Source of the DNA: Planctomyces sp.
GTDB lineage: Bacteria; Planctomycetota; Planctomycetia; Planctomycetales; Planctomycetaceae
Assembly: GCA_027483405.1 (NCBI GenBank)
Contig: JAIXUU010000057.1
Location: 1 to 35,047 of the forward strand
Reading direction: 5' to 3'
DNA length: 35,047 nucleotides
Shown here: positions 26,435-35,047 of the stretch, piece after piece
Layout: every line of letters begins with the position of its first letter
How positions within the stretch are numbered: position 1 is the stretch's first letter
Translations under genes and position numbers: made by a program
The notes under the pieces: model-generated
Seen by the model: the letters and a program-made list of their open reading frames with translations, nothing else
Told to the model about the DNA's origin: nothing
The model's database searches: none

Positions 26435-29400
26435 TCAACCCACACCCCGCACTGCCCAACCCGTCATCTGATAGATCACCCGTCCATCGACTTCCAGCCA
26501 GCCATTGGCAATGACCGTATTGGTTGTTCGATCAATCGAAACGATCTCGGCATCAATCGTTACCAGGCTGTCTTTGGGAATGACCTGACCACGATAGACC
26601 CACGCCTGCGGTGTGCCACAAACGGGTGTTTCGAAATTCACACCGCCATGTGTACTCACGATTTCGGCTTTGACCATCCAGTGCTTGATCACCTGCAAAA
26701 AGGCTTCCAGCCCCAGCGATCCAGGCATCACCGGGTCTTCGTAGAAGTGCGCCTTGTAGTACCACGCTGCGGGATTGACTTGGGCCTCCCCACGGACAAA
26801 ACCAGCCAGCTCGGGCCGCCCGGGAACACTTCCCTGCTGCAGAAGGCAATGCGTGATTCGATCGACAAAAGAATAACTCGCTTCAGGAAAGGGAGGCGAT
26901 TGCGAGAAGCTTTCCGAAGCAGCGAAATTTTCCAGCACCACACGTTTGGCATCTCGCAGGCCGACCTGATTGGCGAGCGATGCTGCCGAAAAGAACCCGA
27001 AGTAAGTTGTTCCCGAATAGACAAGTTCATCCCGTGCAAACATCTCCATCGAGAAGTGCTGAATGATCATGCCTCCTGACATCGAAGCCTGGGTCATGCG
27101 GGCTGTGGTGGTCAACGTACCAATCTCGGGAGTTACGGGCCGATGCTGAGTCGCCTTGCCTCCCAGATTGCGAAACTTGAGATCGGTCTCGCTGGTGAGT
27201 GCTGAGCCGGCATAAGCCGCCAGCCAGCCACAAGGTTGCAAAGCGGTTTCCAACAAAACTGAAAATGGCATTTCGGGCTGTCGATTGGCGCTGAAGTACC
27301 AGGCATCGACAGGAACATCGTACTGGGCGACGCAATGACAGCCAGCCTTCATCACAAATGGTGGCCCACCGACTTCCACAATCCGATCTAAAAACTGAAA
27401 CGGAGGGCCGGGCAGTCTCGCAATCTTGCGATCGTGGTCGAAGACTGTGTACTCCGGCCCAAAAGCTTCCGAAGGCTTACCAATCGAATAAGCCGTAATC
27501 CTTTCGAGAGGATAGATGGCTGGCCGCACATCGTACAGTGGAGTGTTCCCTCCACTCGCCCCGCTCTTCTTAACTTCGCTTATTCCCTCTCCCTCTGGGA
27601 GAGCCCGAGGTCTTTTTCCCTCTCCCTCTGGGAGAGGGTTAGGGTCTTCAATCTTCCTTCCCGCCCAGTTCGCTTCCACACGCGCTTTTGTCAGCCCTGT
27701 GAACTGCAGCGACATGTTACTGATTTCCACAATCGGCTTGCCATCGGCGAACATCAGGGCGTCGGCCAGGCAATAAGCATCGCTATTGGAACCATCCGTT
27801 CCATAACCCAGCTCGCGAATCGTGACTTCGTACCAGACCTCTTTCGTCGAGGCCAGCACCTGCCCGCGGCACTTGAGCCGACTTTCGATCCCCACGACAG
27901 GTTCGGAAACGACCTCACCGGTTTCACCCACCCAGCCCATGCGCAGCAGATAAATCCGCAGCGTGTGCAGGCAGCACTCGTACATCAAAGTCCCCGGCAT
28001 CACATGGTCATCACAGAAGTGACATTCGAGGAACCAGTCGTCGGGATGAATATCGAGCGCGGCGCGAATCCGTCCCAGCCCATACTTCCCCCCGCCAGGT
28101 TCAATCTCGATGACTCGATCCACGAGCCTCAGCTTGCCACCCGGAATGGTGTAAGGCTTGTGCAATGGCAGATTGGCAAATGCCTGACCAAAAGCACCGA
28201 CAAGATCTCCCTCTCTCAGCCGTTCGACCTGTGCGTCACTCAGGCTCCCCGGTGTGATGGCAACGGGTTCGCGCCAATCGGCAGGGAGCTTGCCAGGCCG
28301 CGGTGCGAGATCGAGTGTGCTGTGGATGATCCCTTTCCCTGCTGCCAACGCCGATTCGGTGAAGAACCCGGCACACCCCTCGCGCATCGTAATGAGTGGC
28401 TCGCCATTGACTGTTCCATCGAACTCAAATTTGAACAGCCAGGTCTCACCCTGCTGGAAGAACTTGAGAATGCGAATGTTATAGACAATCGTTTCGCCAG
28501 GAACAGGCAGACCCCGGTGGAATGTGACAATCGCATCGAGCAGACGATAAACCGCCTGGCCACGGGTTTGCAGATCAATCCCCAGCCAGCCCGCGAGAAA
28601 GAGATCGGCCTGACCCGATTCCACCGCAATCGCTGTCGGGATCCGTCCTCCATCCAGATACCACCGCGCTGCATGCACATCGTGTTCTGTCACCACGCAG
28701 CCGTGCGACATCGACAGTGGTTCACCTTCGATGTTCGTGATTCGATCGACCAGCATGAGTGGCTCATCCGGCAGTCGCACGCGCGTGGCGTACTGGTCGG
28801 CTGCGGCAAAGAGTGGCCCCAGTGCCTCGCCAATTTTCCCAATCGCGAATTCCAGGCACTCCTCGCGCGAGAGACTCCGCGGCGGTATCGATTTGTCGCG
28901 TTTCGACGAAACCGAATTCGTACTCAGAACCACTTCCTCATGAGGAGTGATCTCCAGCTCACCGGCTGCCTGCAAACGGGCTAACCGCTCTTCGAATGCC
29001 AGATAAGCGGCTTCAGCAGCCTCGATAGTTTCTGGGGAATTCATCGTCATGGGCGTCGCACTTGATGTCTTGGTATCAATCAGTTGTTCAGCAATCATCC
29101 CCTCTCCCTCAGGGAGAGGCCGATTATTTATTCCCTCTCCCACAGGGAGCGGGCCAGGGTGAGTTTCTGAGCGAGAACTTTCATTCCGCAATAATTCTTG
29201 CAGAACACCCGCAACTTCGCTTGTCACAACGGGGATCTGCTTCCAGTTCAAACGTCGGATCGGGATCTCGATCTGCGGGCTGGTGGGCAGGCCCAACGGC
29301 TTTCGTTTTCCTTCAAAGAGCTTCGTGAGCTGGCAGAGTGCAAAGAGTGGAGCCAAATCGACAGCCACTCCCCGGACAGCGAGCCACCCGAGTGTACGGA

Positions 29401-32400
29401 CAAAATGTCGCACGGGATGAGCTGTCAGCGGGCAGGCACTCCGCACGGAAACTTGCTGATCGTGGTCAACGAGAATGGTTTCAATTAAACGCGTGCAGGT
29501 GCTGCCCGGGCCGATCTCCAGAAACAGATTGGTTCCCTCCTGGTAGGCGGCTTCAATCACTGCCGGGAAATCAATCGTATGCAGTGCCTGCGAAGTGATT
29601 GCTTCAGCACAGGCAGTCGTGGAAGGGATGTAGGCCTTTGAAGTCGCTGTGCTGTAGACCGTGATCTCTGGTCGCAGTTGAACTGGCAACAGATGCAGTG
29701 CCCGCCACTGATCTTCCACCTGCTGTACGAAACTCAAATGGACTGTACTGGGCGCCGGCAAAGGCGTGATCGGGAGCGAAAGCTCTTCCAGCAATTCAGC
29801 GACTTGAACTGCATCGCCGCCAATCAGGCATTTTTGCGGGGCAAGGACAATCAGCAGTGCCACCTTTGGCTTTCTGGCAATAGCTGGCCAGAGCCGATCA
29901 GCCGGGCATTCGACCACTCCACTCGTCCAGGGGACAGGTTCATCGGGAGGAATGTTCCATGCCTGCCGGGCCGTATCGAACGGTGGTGTTAATAGACCGG
30001 CAAACAGTCGCGAGGCCAGCATGCGCGACAGCATTTCATCGCGGGCTGTCCAGATTCTTAATCCGAAGAGTGCTGAGGATTCCCCGAGACTGTTACCAAC
30101 CGAAACTTGAGGAATCACTCCAAAACAGGCCAGGAGATCGCACATCAACGTGGCCAGCGTCACCTGTCCGAAAATCATCGCCCGATGATCGTCGGCAATG
30201 GCTGCTGACGATTCGCCATTCCACAACAAGTCGGGCCGGTACTGATCGGCCAGCCGCAGATTCTCACGATCCTGCTGTTCGAGGATCTCCGGAAAAGCCT
30301 GCCCAAGCTCTCGTCCCATTCCCAGAAAATGACTCCCCGAACCCGGGAAGACAAAGGCCAGCTGGGGATTTTGAGGTGCTGCAGAAAGGTAGAGCACACC
30401 CTCCCGGCTCAACTCTTCCTGGCCTTGAGTCGTCGTGATTTGCTGCAGCAGGCTGGCCACCGATGCATTCGATGAAACCATGAGGATGGCGAGTGGTCGC
30501 GTCACTCCTTGCGGACGGGCGGCGTACACCTCGCAAAAGTGCTGCCACCGACTGGGCCCCACATGCCGCCCACTCAAACCATTGACAGCCGAGTTCTCCC
30601 ACGCAGCCAGTAACGAACGCGCCCGCTCTGCCAGTTGATGTTGGGTTGTCAGGTGAGCAGGCGAAGCTTCTGCAACGGTGCCAATCTCGCTACCAGAAGT
30701 TTGTGGTTCCGGCCAGATGACCAGCGGCAATTCGGTCAAGTGTGGTCTGGTCGCTTCCAGCGATGAAAACACCGGTTGAGGAGTTTCCTTGAGCGTGAGG
30801 AGACTCCATAAACCGATGGGAGATGGACTTCGAAGAGTGGCCCGGCGAGAACCTTCAGCTCGATTTCTCAACCAGTATTGCCAGCCCTTGGCGCTTTTCC
30901 CGAGGGCATCGGCTGCACCGGGTGGGAGTGATCGCGTCGCGAGGCAAGCCACGGCGGCAATCGCGTCGATCATCCCCGAAGCCACACCCGCAGGCCCCAA
31001 AAGAGCCGAGATCGAAGGGAAGACGTGTGGTAGTTCCTGAGATGGAGCCTCACCGGCACCAGACGTGACCTCTTCGATCAAGGCATAGATCTGGTCGCCA
31101 TCGCGCTGGGCATCCGAGAGCCGTTTGAGGACGACAGCACCGGCACCATAGGTCGAGTTGGCAGGAAGCGTACTCTTCCACAACCCGGTTTGATCAGCAT
31201 CCGGCAGATCGACAGCACAGGCCAGAGCCAGATCGATCTCTTTGAGTCGTAGCGCCTCGCTGGCCTGACGGATCGCTTCAAAACTGCTCGCCTCTTCGCT
31301 CGAAAGGACAAACGAGGGGCCGCCGCAATCGAGTTCGCGGGCCACGCGACTGGCCACAATCCCACCGAGATTTCCCATCACTCGATTGGGGGTGAGCGGA
31401 GGATGCAGCCCATTCACCAGAGATTCGATGACTGCTGCGTGATGTTCGGTCGCAGTGATTCCCGAGTCTCGCAGTTCCTGTTCGAGTCGCCAGCGCAAAT
31501 GAAAGTTCGACGATTCGATATCGAGGGCAATGCCGACAAACAGCCCGCAGCGATCTCCTAGCGAACCTTCGAGTCCCGCGTGCGCTTTGGCTTCACTGGC
31601 CACATCGAGCATCAGACCCTGTTGAGGGAGCATATCCTGCTGCTCGACGGGGGGAATTCGAAAACGCTGCACAGGCCAGGAGAGTTGAGGATCTTCCGCT
31701 CGCGCAGCTTCCCGTTCGGGATGTCGGCTTTGCCAACGCTCGAACAGTTGCTCGATCGAGGCTTCGCCAAGTGCTGCCGAGAAACCAATAATCGCGACTG
31801 GCTCTTGTTCTGGCTGAGGCGTCGTCAGATCCGCAGCGACACTCACCTGGACCGGGTGGTGAGTCGAAGGAAACGCCGTCTCCTTTTCAGAAGCTTCTTC
31901 GAGAAACTCTTCCACCAGCAGATGCCCGTTGATTCCGCCAAATCCAAAACCATTGACAGCGGCACGCCGGGGGAGACCATGACCGGGGGCTTCCCAGCGT
32001 TGACTCTCGCGCAAAACTGCAAAGGGAGAATGTGCTTCCTGCAGCAGACCGGCTGGCTGCTCAAAATTGGCCGTACAGGGCAATACCTGATGCTTGAGCG
32101 ACAGCACGACTTTCATAAGGGCCGCAGCACCAGCACCCGTCAGCAGATGGCCCACATTCGATTTCACTGCTCCCAGCACAGCCCGGGAAGAGCGATAGCC
32201 GGCCTGTCGCCAGAGTTCATGCAGGCTGGCAATTTCGACCTGGTCTCCGACAGGGGTTCCTGTGGCATGGCATTCGATGAGATCGACACTCTCGGGCAAC
32301 CATCCCGCCCGCTGATAAGCTGCGCGCATGGCCCGTAACTGGCCTTCTGTCCGCGGTGAAAGCAGGCTGCCACCCCGATCATTCGAAAGCCCCGCCTCCA

Positions 32401-33370
32401 CCAGCACTGCATGAATTTCCAGACCGGCTGCAATCGCATCCGGGAGCCTCATCAGCAGGAACATCCCGGCTCCTTCACCCACGACCAGCCCATCAGCCCG
32501 GGCATCGAGTGGACGACACTTCTGCCCTTGAGAGAGCGCCTTGAGCTGTGAGAATCCAATCTGCGTGTACTGGCAATCGGGTCGGGAAAGCCCTCCTGCG
32601 AGCATCACGTCCACTCGTCCTGCGCGGAGTTCGTTCATCGCCAACTTGACGGCATAGATCGATGAGGCACAGGCGGCATCGAGCGTGAATGCCGGGCCAC
32701 GCCAGCCGAGTTCGCGAGCAATCAGAGCGGCGGGCAAACCCAGTGCGTAACGGTTCTGCTCAGACCAGCGCTGGGGATCTGCTGATCCGTGGGGCCCGTG
32801 TGATTTTGTTCCCGTGGAAACTTCGAGCACTTTCGAGAGGTATCTCGAACCCAGCACATCCCAGCAAAGATCGTTGATGGCTTCGACGGGGAGAGCGATA
32901 CTGCCGAGAATCACACCACAGCGGGCCGGGTCAAGTTTCTGTAGGTTAAGCGGGTCGGCTGGCCTATTCTGGTCTGTTCCTTGCAGCGTTGAGTTTTGAG
33001 TGCTCTCGATGGTCTGGAAGGCTGTCTTCAGCCCAAGACGAAAGAGGGGATCGAGCCCGTTCCATTCGGCTTCTTTGATGGAGGGCAGATGTTGGGAAAT
33101 GGACGGCCTGTGGGGAAAGAGATTCCAGGCACCTTCATCGAGATAACAGCCCCAGGTCGAGAGGGCTTTATCTGGCTGAGAAAACGGCCCCAGTGCATAG
33201 CGGCTCTCCAACCTCCAGCGACCAGGCGGAACGCTTCTCCCGGCATCAACGCCTGAGTGAATATTGCTCCAGAAGCCATGCAAATCACCCGCGCCGGGAA
33301 AGTACCCTCCCAGGCCAACAATGGCGATTTTCTCACGGGAATCAGCAGAGCTTGGGGAACGTTGAGACAC
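26435..33370 (-). CDS. Pfa-like lipid/polyketide synthase: KS-CLF-AT-DH-DH-DH-DH
   Basis: A 2311-residue multifunctional synthase. The GTG at 33370 is the start: an in-frame TGA lies 9 nt upstream. Domains in order: KS at about 14-490 with C234 (DAACASS), H368 (ECHATGT) and H408 (KSNVGH); a second KS-like domain at about 522-860 in which the Cys position is E693 and the His residues are lost, fitting a chain-length factor; AT at about 1000-1350 with S1094 in VGNSLGES; four hotdog domains forming two dehydratase pairs, about 1500-1890 with catalytic H1784 (ECHFCDDHVMPG) and about 1960-2311 with H2208 (KAHFYEDPVMPG). The second pair closely follows PfaC (MPFSVLLETALQPCGW). No ACP, KR or ER is visible. 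It probably makes a special fatty acid or glycolipid chain with partner proteins encoded elsewhere. Confidence 0.9.
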   Translation of the reverse strand: MSQRSPSSADSREKIAIVGLGGYFPGAGDLHGFWSNIHSGVDAGRSVPPGRWRLESRYALGPFSQPDKALSTWGCYLDEGAWNLFPHRPSISQHLPSIKEAEWNGLDPLFRLGLKTAFQTIESTQNSTLQGTDQNRPADPLNLQKLDPARCGVILGSIALPVEAINDLCWDVLGSRYLSKVLEVSTGTKSHGPHGSADPQRWSEQNRYALGLPAALIARELGWRGPAFTLDAACASSIYAVKLAMNELRAGRVDVMLAGGLSRPDCQYTQIGFSQLKALSQGQKCRPLDARADGLVVGEGAGMFLLMRLPDAIAAGLEIHAVLVEAGLSNDRGGSLLSPRTEGQLRAMRAAYQRAGWLPESVDLIECHATGTPVGDQVEIASLHELWRQAGYRSSRAVLGAVKSNVGHLLTGAGAAALMKVVLSLKHQVLPCTANFEQPAGLLQEAHSPFAVLRESQRWEAPGHGLPRRAAVNGFGFGGINGHLLVEEFLEEASEKETAFPSTHHPVQVSVAADLTTPQPEQEPVAIIGFSAALGEASIEQLFERWQSRHPEREAARAEDPQLSWPVQRFRIPPVEQQDMLPQQGLMLDVASEAKAHAGLEGSLGDRCGLFVGIALDIESSNFHLRWRLEQELRDSGITATEHHAAVIESLVNGLHPPLTPNRVMGNLGGIVASRVARELDCGGPSFVLSSEEASSFEAIRQASEALRLKEIDLALACAVDLPDADQTGLWKSTLPANSTYGAGAVVLKRLSDAQRDGDQIYALIEEVTSGAGEAPSQELPHVFPSISALLGPAGVASGMIDAIAAVACLATRSLPPGAADALGKSAKGWQYWLRNRAEGSRRATLRSPSPIGLWSLLTLKETPQPVFSSLEATRPHLTELPLVIWPEPQTSGSEIGTVAEASPAHLTTQHQLAERARSLLAAWENSAVNGLSGRHVGPSRWQHFCEVYAARPQGVTRPLAILMVSSNASVASLLQQITTTQGQEELSREGVLYLSAAPQNPQLAFVFPGSGSHFLGMGRELGQAFPEILEQQDRENLRLADQYRPDLLWNGESSAAIADDHRAMIFGQVTLATLMCDLLACFGVIPQVSVGNSLGESSALFGLRIWTARDEMLSRMLASRLFAGLLTPPFDTARQAWNIPPDEPVPWTSGVVECPADRLWPAIARKPKVALLIVLAPQKCLIGGDAVQVAELLEELSLPITPLPAPSTVHLSFVQQVEDQWRALHLLPVQLRPEITVYSTATSKAYIPSTTACAEAITSQALHTIDFPAVIEAAYQEGTNLFLEIGPGSTCTRLIETILVDHDQQVSVRSACPLTAHPVRHFVRTLGWLAVRGVAVDLAPLFALCQLTKLFEGKRKPLGLPTSPQIEIPIRRLNWKQIPVVTSEVAGVLQELLRNESSRSETHPGPLPVGEGINNRPLPEGEGMIAEQLIDTKTSSATPMTMNSPETIEAAEAAYLAFEERLARLQAAGELEITPHEEVVLSTNSVSSKRDKSIPPRSLSREECLEFAIGKIGEALGPLFAAADQYATRVRLPDEPLMLVDRITNIEGEPLSMSHGCVVTEHDVHAARWYLDGGRIPTAIAVESGQADLFLAGWLGIDLQTRGQAVYRLLDAIVTFHRGLPVPGETIVYNIRILKFFQQGETWLFKFEFDGTVNGEPLITMREGCAGFFTESALAAGKGIIHSTLDLAPRPGKLPADWREPVAITPGSLSDAQVERLREGDLVGAFGQAFANLPLHKPYTIPGGKLRLVDRVIEIEPGGGKYGLGRIRAALDIHPDDWFLECHFCDDHVMPGTLMYECCLHTLRIYLLRMGWVGETGEVVSEPVVGIESRLKCRGQVLASTKEVWYEVTIRELGYGTDGSNSDAYCLADALMFADGKPIVEISNMSLQFTGLTKARVEANWAGRKIEDPNPLPEGEGKRPRALPEGEGISEVKKSGASGGNTPLYDVRPAIYPLERITAYSIGKPSEAFGPEYTVFDHDRKIARLPGPPFQFLDRIVEVGGPPFVMKAGCHCVAQYDVPVDAWYFSANRQPEMPFSVLLETALQPCGWLAAYAGSALTSETDLKFRNLGGKATQHRPVTPEIGTLTTTARMTQASMSGGMIIQHFSMEMFARDELVYSGTTYFGFFSAASLANQVGLRDAKRVVLENFAASESFSQSPPFPEASYSFVDRITHCLLQQGSVPGRPELAGFVRGEAQVNPAAWYYKAHFYEDPVMPGSLGLEAFLQVIKHWMVKAEIVSTHGGVNFETPVCGTPQAWVYRGQVIPKDSLVTIDAEIVSIDRTTNTVIANGWLEVDGRVIYQMTGWAVRGVG
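27585..27645. repeat. Tandem pair of palindromic repeats inside the synthase gene (copy 1)
   Basis: Two units, CCCTCTCCCTCTGGGAGAGC (27585-27604) and CCCTCTCCC-TCT-GGGAGAGGG (27618-27638, perfect 9-bp stem), are followed by TTAGGGTC. They encode LPEGEG twice (residues 1913-1918 and 1924-1929) in the linker between the second and third hotdog domains, without breaking the frame. Confidence 0.85.
29099..29163. repeat. Tandem pair of palindromic repeats inside the synthase gene (copy 2)
   Basis: The units are CCTCTCCCT-C-AGGGAGAGG (29101-29119, perfect 9-bp stem) and CCCTCTCCCACAGGGAGCGG (29133-29152, one mismatch) followed by GCCAGGGTGAG. They encode LPEGEG and LPVGEG (residues 1408-1424) in the linker between AT and the first hotdog domain. 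The same element type as copy 1. Confidence 0.85.
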
Positions 33371-33878
33371 AGGGCGTCAGATCATTCAAAAGTCGAATTT
33401 CAAACTGGCTCACGTCTGTTCACAGATCCAGGCGTAGCTCTTGGCAGCAACAACCCCCCAGTCTACCCAGACAGCAAACCTCAGGCGACCGGTCAGGCTC
33501 ATTCTAAGGGAAGAAAAGTGCAACGCACATCATCATTGGCAGAACAAATGGCGAAATGTCAATAACCGCCTCACACACCAGGAGATCGCTTCGAGAGAGA
33601 AGCCACCCTTCTTTGGCAGTTTTTTGATGGGGGCAGAATTATCTCTCATGAGATAAGCCGTCCACGATCTGACGACTTCATGCGATCACAAGCCCATTCG
33701 GTCAGCACTAAAGCCTAGAAAGCCAATGTTTTAATCATATGTTCTCTTGTTCCTTTGTTGTTTAGTGACAAAATTTAAGTGAGATAGAAATTGTCGTTGA
33801 CTTTTAACTTACTTGTGAAATGATCACTCCCACGCTCACCAAAAGAAATTGTGTTCCCAAGAATTTCAGGAGCCTGCG
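33371..33878. other. Divergent intergenic region, turning AT-rich towards its right end
   Basis: Between the synthase start (minus) and the orphan secreted-protein start (plus). The right 150 bp are clearly AT-rich compared with the rest of the window. A TTGACT at 33797-33802 could be a -35 element, but the matching -10 is poor. No coding frame of convincing character and no RNA gene is seen. Confidence 0.4.
33639..33656. promoter_or_regulatory. Short perfect palindrome upstream of the synthase (possible operator)
   Basis: TTATCTC (33639-33645) and GAGATAA (33650-33656) with a 4-nt TCAT spacer, in the divergent region about 270 bp before the synthase start. The dyad fits an operator or a small hairpin; nothing further identifies it. 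Confidence 0.3.
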
Positions 33879-34724
33879 ATGATGAAACATGCATTTATTG
33901 GTCTGGCGCTACTCATCCATGTTGTCACTGTAGTTAGTGATGCTGAAGCTACTCTTCCGCGTTTTCTCAGGACAGCAGGCGACGGAATGCGTACAAGAAT
34001 CAAAAGTACCGCAGGTGGAATCATTTACGGCGGCACTCCATTTGATATTGATGAATATAATAGTGGATGGGTTGATAGTGCTGTTGGGGATGCGACAGCA
34101 GCGATTGATTCAGGTGGTGTTTCTTCATTCTCTACAGCGGACTCTGCAATTGGCGTAGGTCTTGATGGTCAAACATTAATTTCAACTCCTTCATTATCTC
34201 AAGGTGTTATCCTACTTGAGGATTCGGGAACCGGAACGGTCAATGGAAGTGTGGGTGTATTAACAGAATGGGATGTTGAGTGGGTCGTAGATGATGAGGG
34301 TGGGCTTCGCGATTTTTCTCATGAGTACACAGTGCAATGCGAAATATCGCTTTCTCACTCAATGTTGGCGACGGGAGGTATGTCAACAATGGAGATGATG
34401 GCGTTCCCTTCGGCAGTTGGCTATGCAAGTGGTACGAGAAAGTATGGCGACGCATTCTTTATCAGAATTGAGGCCGGAGGAGAGATTATTGAAGTGACGT
34501 ATGATCCATATGAAAGTGAATGGGTTTCGAGCAATGGCGTTGTTTCTGTATCATACCCCAATAATGATGATGTTGAAATTGTTGTGAGCAAAAATGTAGT
34601 GCTAGAAGATGGTGACTCTGTTTCCGTTACAGGACAGATTGGCGTTAATTATACAATATTGTCCGCCGACCCCGCTGTTGAAGGTGTTTATACATTGGCT
34701 GTTGACGCAAAGCTTATACCCTAG
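33879..34724 (+). CDS. Secreted beta-rich orphan protein, AT-rich gene
   Basis: AGGAG lies 6 nt before ATG 33879, giving 281 residues; the next codon is also ATG. The signal peptide is MMKHAFIGLALLIHVVTVVS. The mature protein is rich in Gly, Ser, Val, Thr and Asp with alternating hydrophobic residues (VSVSYPNNDDVEIVVSKNVV, DSVSVTGQIGVNYT), suggesting an all-beta extracellular domain. No known family or C-terminal sorting motif is recognised. Codon use is AT-rich (many GGT, GAT, AAT, ATT) unlike its neighbours, suggesting recent acquisition. It is flanked on the right by a possible gene remnant. Function is unknown. Confidence 0.65.
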   Translation: MMKHAFIGLALLIHVVTVVSDAEATLPRFLRTAGDGMRTRIKSTAGGIIYGGTPFDIDEYNSGWVDSAVGDATAAIDSGGVSSFSTADSAIGVGLDGQTLISTPSLSQGVILLEDSGTGTVNGSVGVLTEWDVEWVVDDEGGLRDFSHEYTVQCEISLSHSMLATGGMSTMEMMAFPSAVGYASGTRKYGDAFFIRIEAGGEIIEVTYDPYESEWVSSNGVVSVSYPNNDDVEIVVSKNVVLEDGDSVSVTGQIGVNYTILSADPAVEGVYTLAVDAKLIP

Positions 34725-34813
34725 TTGTATGAGAAAGTCATCATTATCTTTAAGTGCATTTAAGAATTCGTCGATTGCTCAATTTCTCACAAGACTGCGA
34801 CTTTCTCTTCTAA
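34725..34813. other. AT-rich spacer with a possible stem
   Basis: GAGAAAGTC at 34731-34739 is the inverse complement of GACTTTCTC at 34799-34807, with a 59-nt loop. It directly follows the orphan gene and ends where GC-richer coding-like sequence resumes. It could be the edge of an inserted segment or a chance match. Confidence 0.3.
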
Positions 34814-34981
34814 AACAAACATCGTGCTTTTGCTTGTAAGCCGGGTGATGCTGGTATGCCAGTCATTCCGAAAGTGCCCGAGATTGTGCCCAAAAAGTAC
34901 CTCGATGCAAATAAGAGTGATCTGACTGTCTACGTGACTTCGGGAAAGCCCAGTCTCGACATTGAGCTGAAGACCAAGTAA
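34814..34981 (+). pseudogene. C-terminal remnant of a small protein (or a short ORF)
   Basis: The frame opens after a TAA at 34811-34813 and closes with TAA at 34979-34981. The product runs through ACKPGDAGMPVIPKVPEIV and ends in VYVTSGKPSLDIELKTK. From the internal ATG at 34856 it would be 41 residues. Composition and codon use return to those of the host genes, and the sequence reads like the end of a folded or exported protein, but there is no signal peptide and no ribosome site. I read it as a gene whose 5' part was replaced by the AT-rich segment to the left; a genuine short gene is the alternative. Confidence 0.4.
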
Positions 34982-35047
34982 TGACCATATACGTCAAACA
35001 ATGTGACTGATTACCAATAGAATACGCCATGTGGCATCACAGGATAA

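Noticed and set aside
27434-28984. 516-codon plus-strand open frame opposite the synthase gene
   Set aside because: It is antisense to the hotdog domains of the synthase, which have clear catalytic motifs; the product is Arg/His/Gln-rich without any motif.
31580-32338. 252-codon plus-strand open frame opposite the KS domains
   Set aside because: A shadow of the KS coding sequence; no ribosome site and no protein-like features.

Overview
The window looks like the chromosome of a planctomycete, probably a Planctopirus/Planctomyces-type species; the species is an inference. The main evidence is a secreted beta-propeller, HEAT-like and cytochrome c fusion carrying the planctomycete heme-binding C-terminus (3546-6137), a CX4CH 'SCHG' cytochrome-like protein (22022-23287), and a large PfaB/PfaC-like lipid synthase (26435-33370). 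There are no rRNA or tRNA genes, no complete insertion sequences and no CRISPR array.

Left part (1-11 kb): the C-terminal end of an unknown protein is followed on the minus strand by a PLP-dependent trans-sulfuration enzyme and a two-TM membrane protein. On the plus strand come the secreted propeller/cytochrome protein, dihydrolipoyl dehydrogenase, a secreted cupredoxin, a GcvH-like lipoyl-carrier protein and a two-cluster [4Fe-4S] protein. Clear hairpin terminators separate several of these, so they are mostly single-gene units, although the run as a whole is redox themed.

Middle (11-25 kb): a secreted DUF4142 protein, a CE15-type glucuronoyl esterase and CdsA (phospholipid synthesis). A long minus-strand series follows. 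Read in its transcription direction from 25 to 15 kb it encodes an HD-domain phosphohydrolase, the CX4CH protein with an ATGA-coupled lipoprotein, a 1115-residue Asp-box/PIG-L-like/CBM9-like protein, MoaA, a DUF3592 membrane protein and a TIM-barrel sugar-phosphate isomerase-like protein.

Right part (25-35 kb): a 2311-residue synthase with the order KS, cysteine-less KS (chain-length-factor type), AT and four hotdog dehydratase domains, followed by an OleA/FabH-like condensing enzyme and the HD protein, all on the minus strand. I see no ACP, KR, ER or PPTase domain in the window, so partner proteins must be encoded elsewhere. Two linkers of the synthase contain in-frame copies of a GC-rich palindromic repeat. 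At the right edge is an AT-rich orphan gene for a secreted protein, followed by a short ORF that looks like the tail of a broken gene.

The most interesting items are the lipid-synthase locus with its unusual domain fusion and in-frame palindromes, the GcvH-like/[4Fe-4S] pair, the composite 1115-residue protein, and the AT-rich island.
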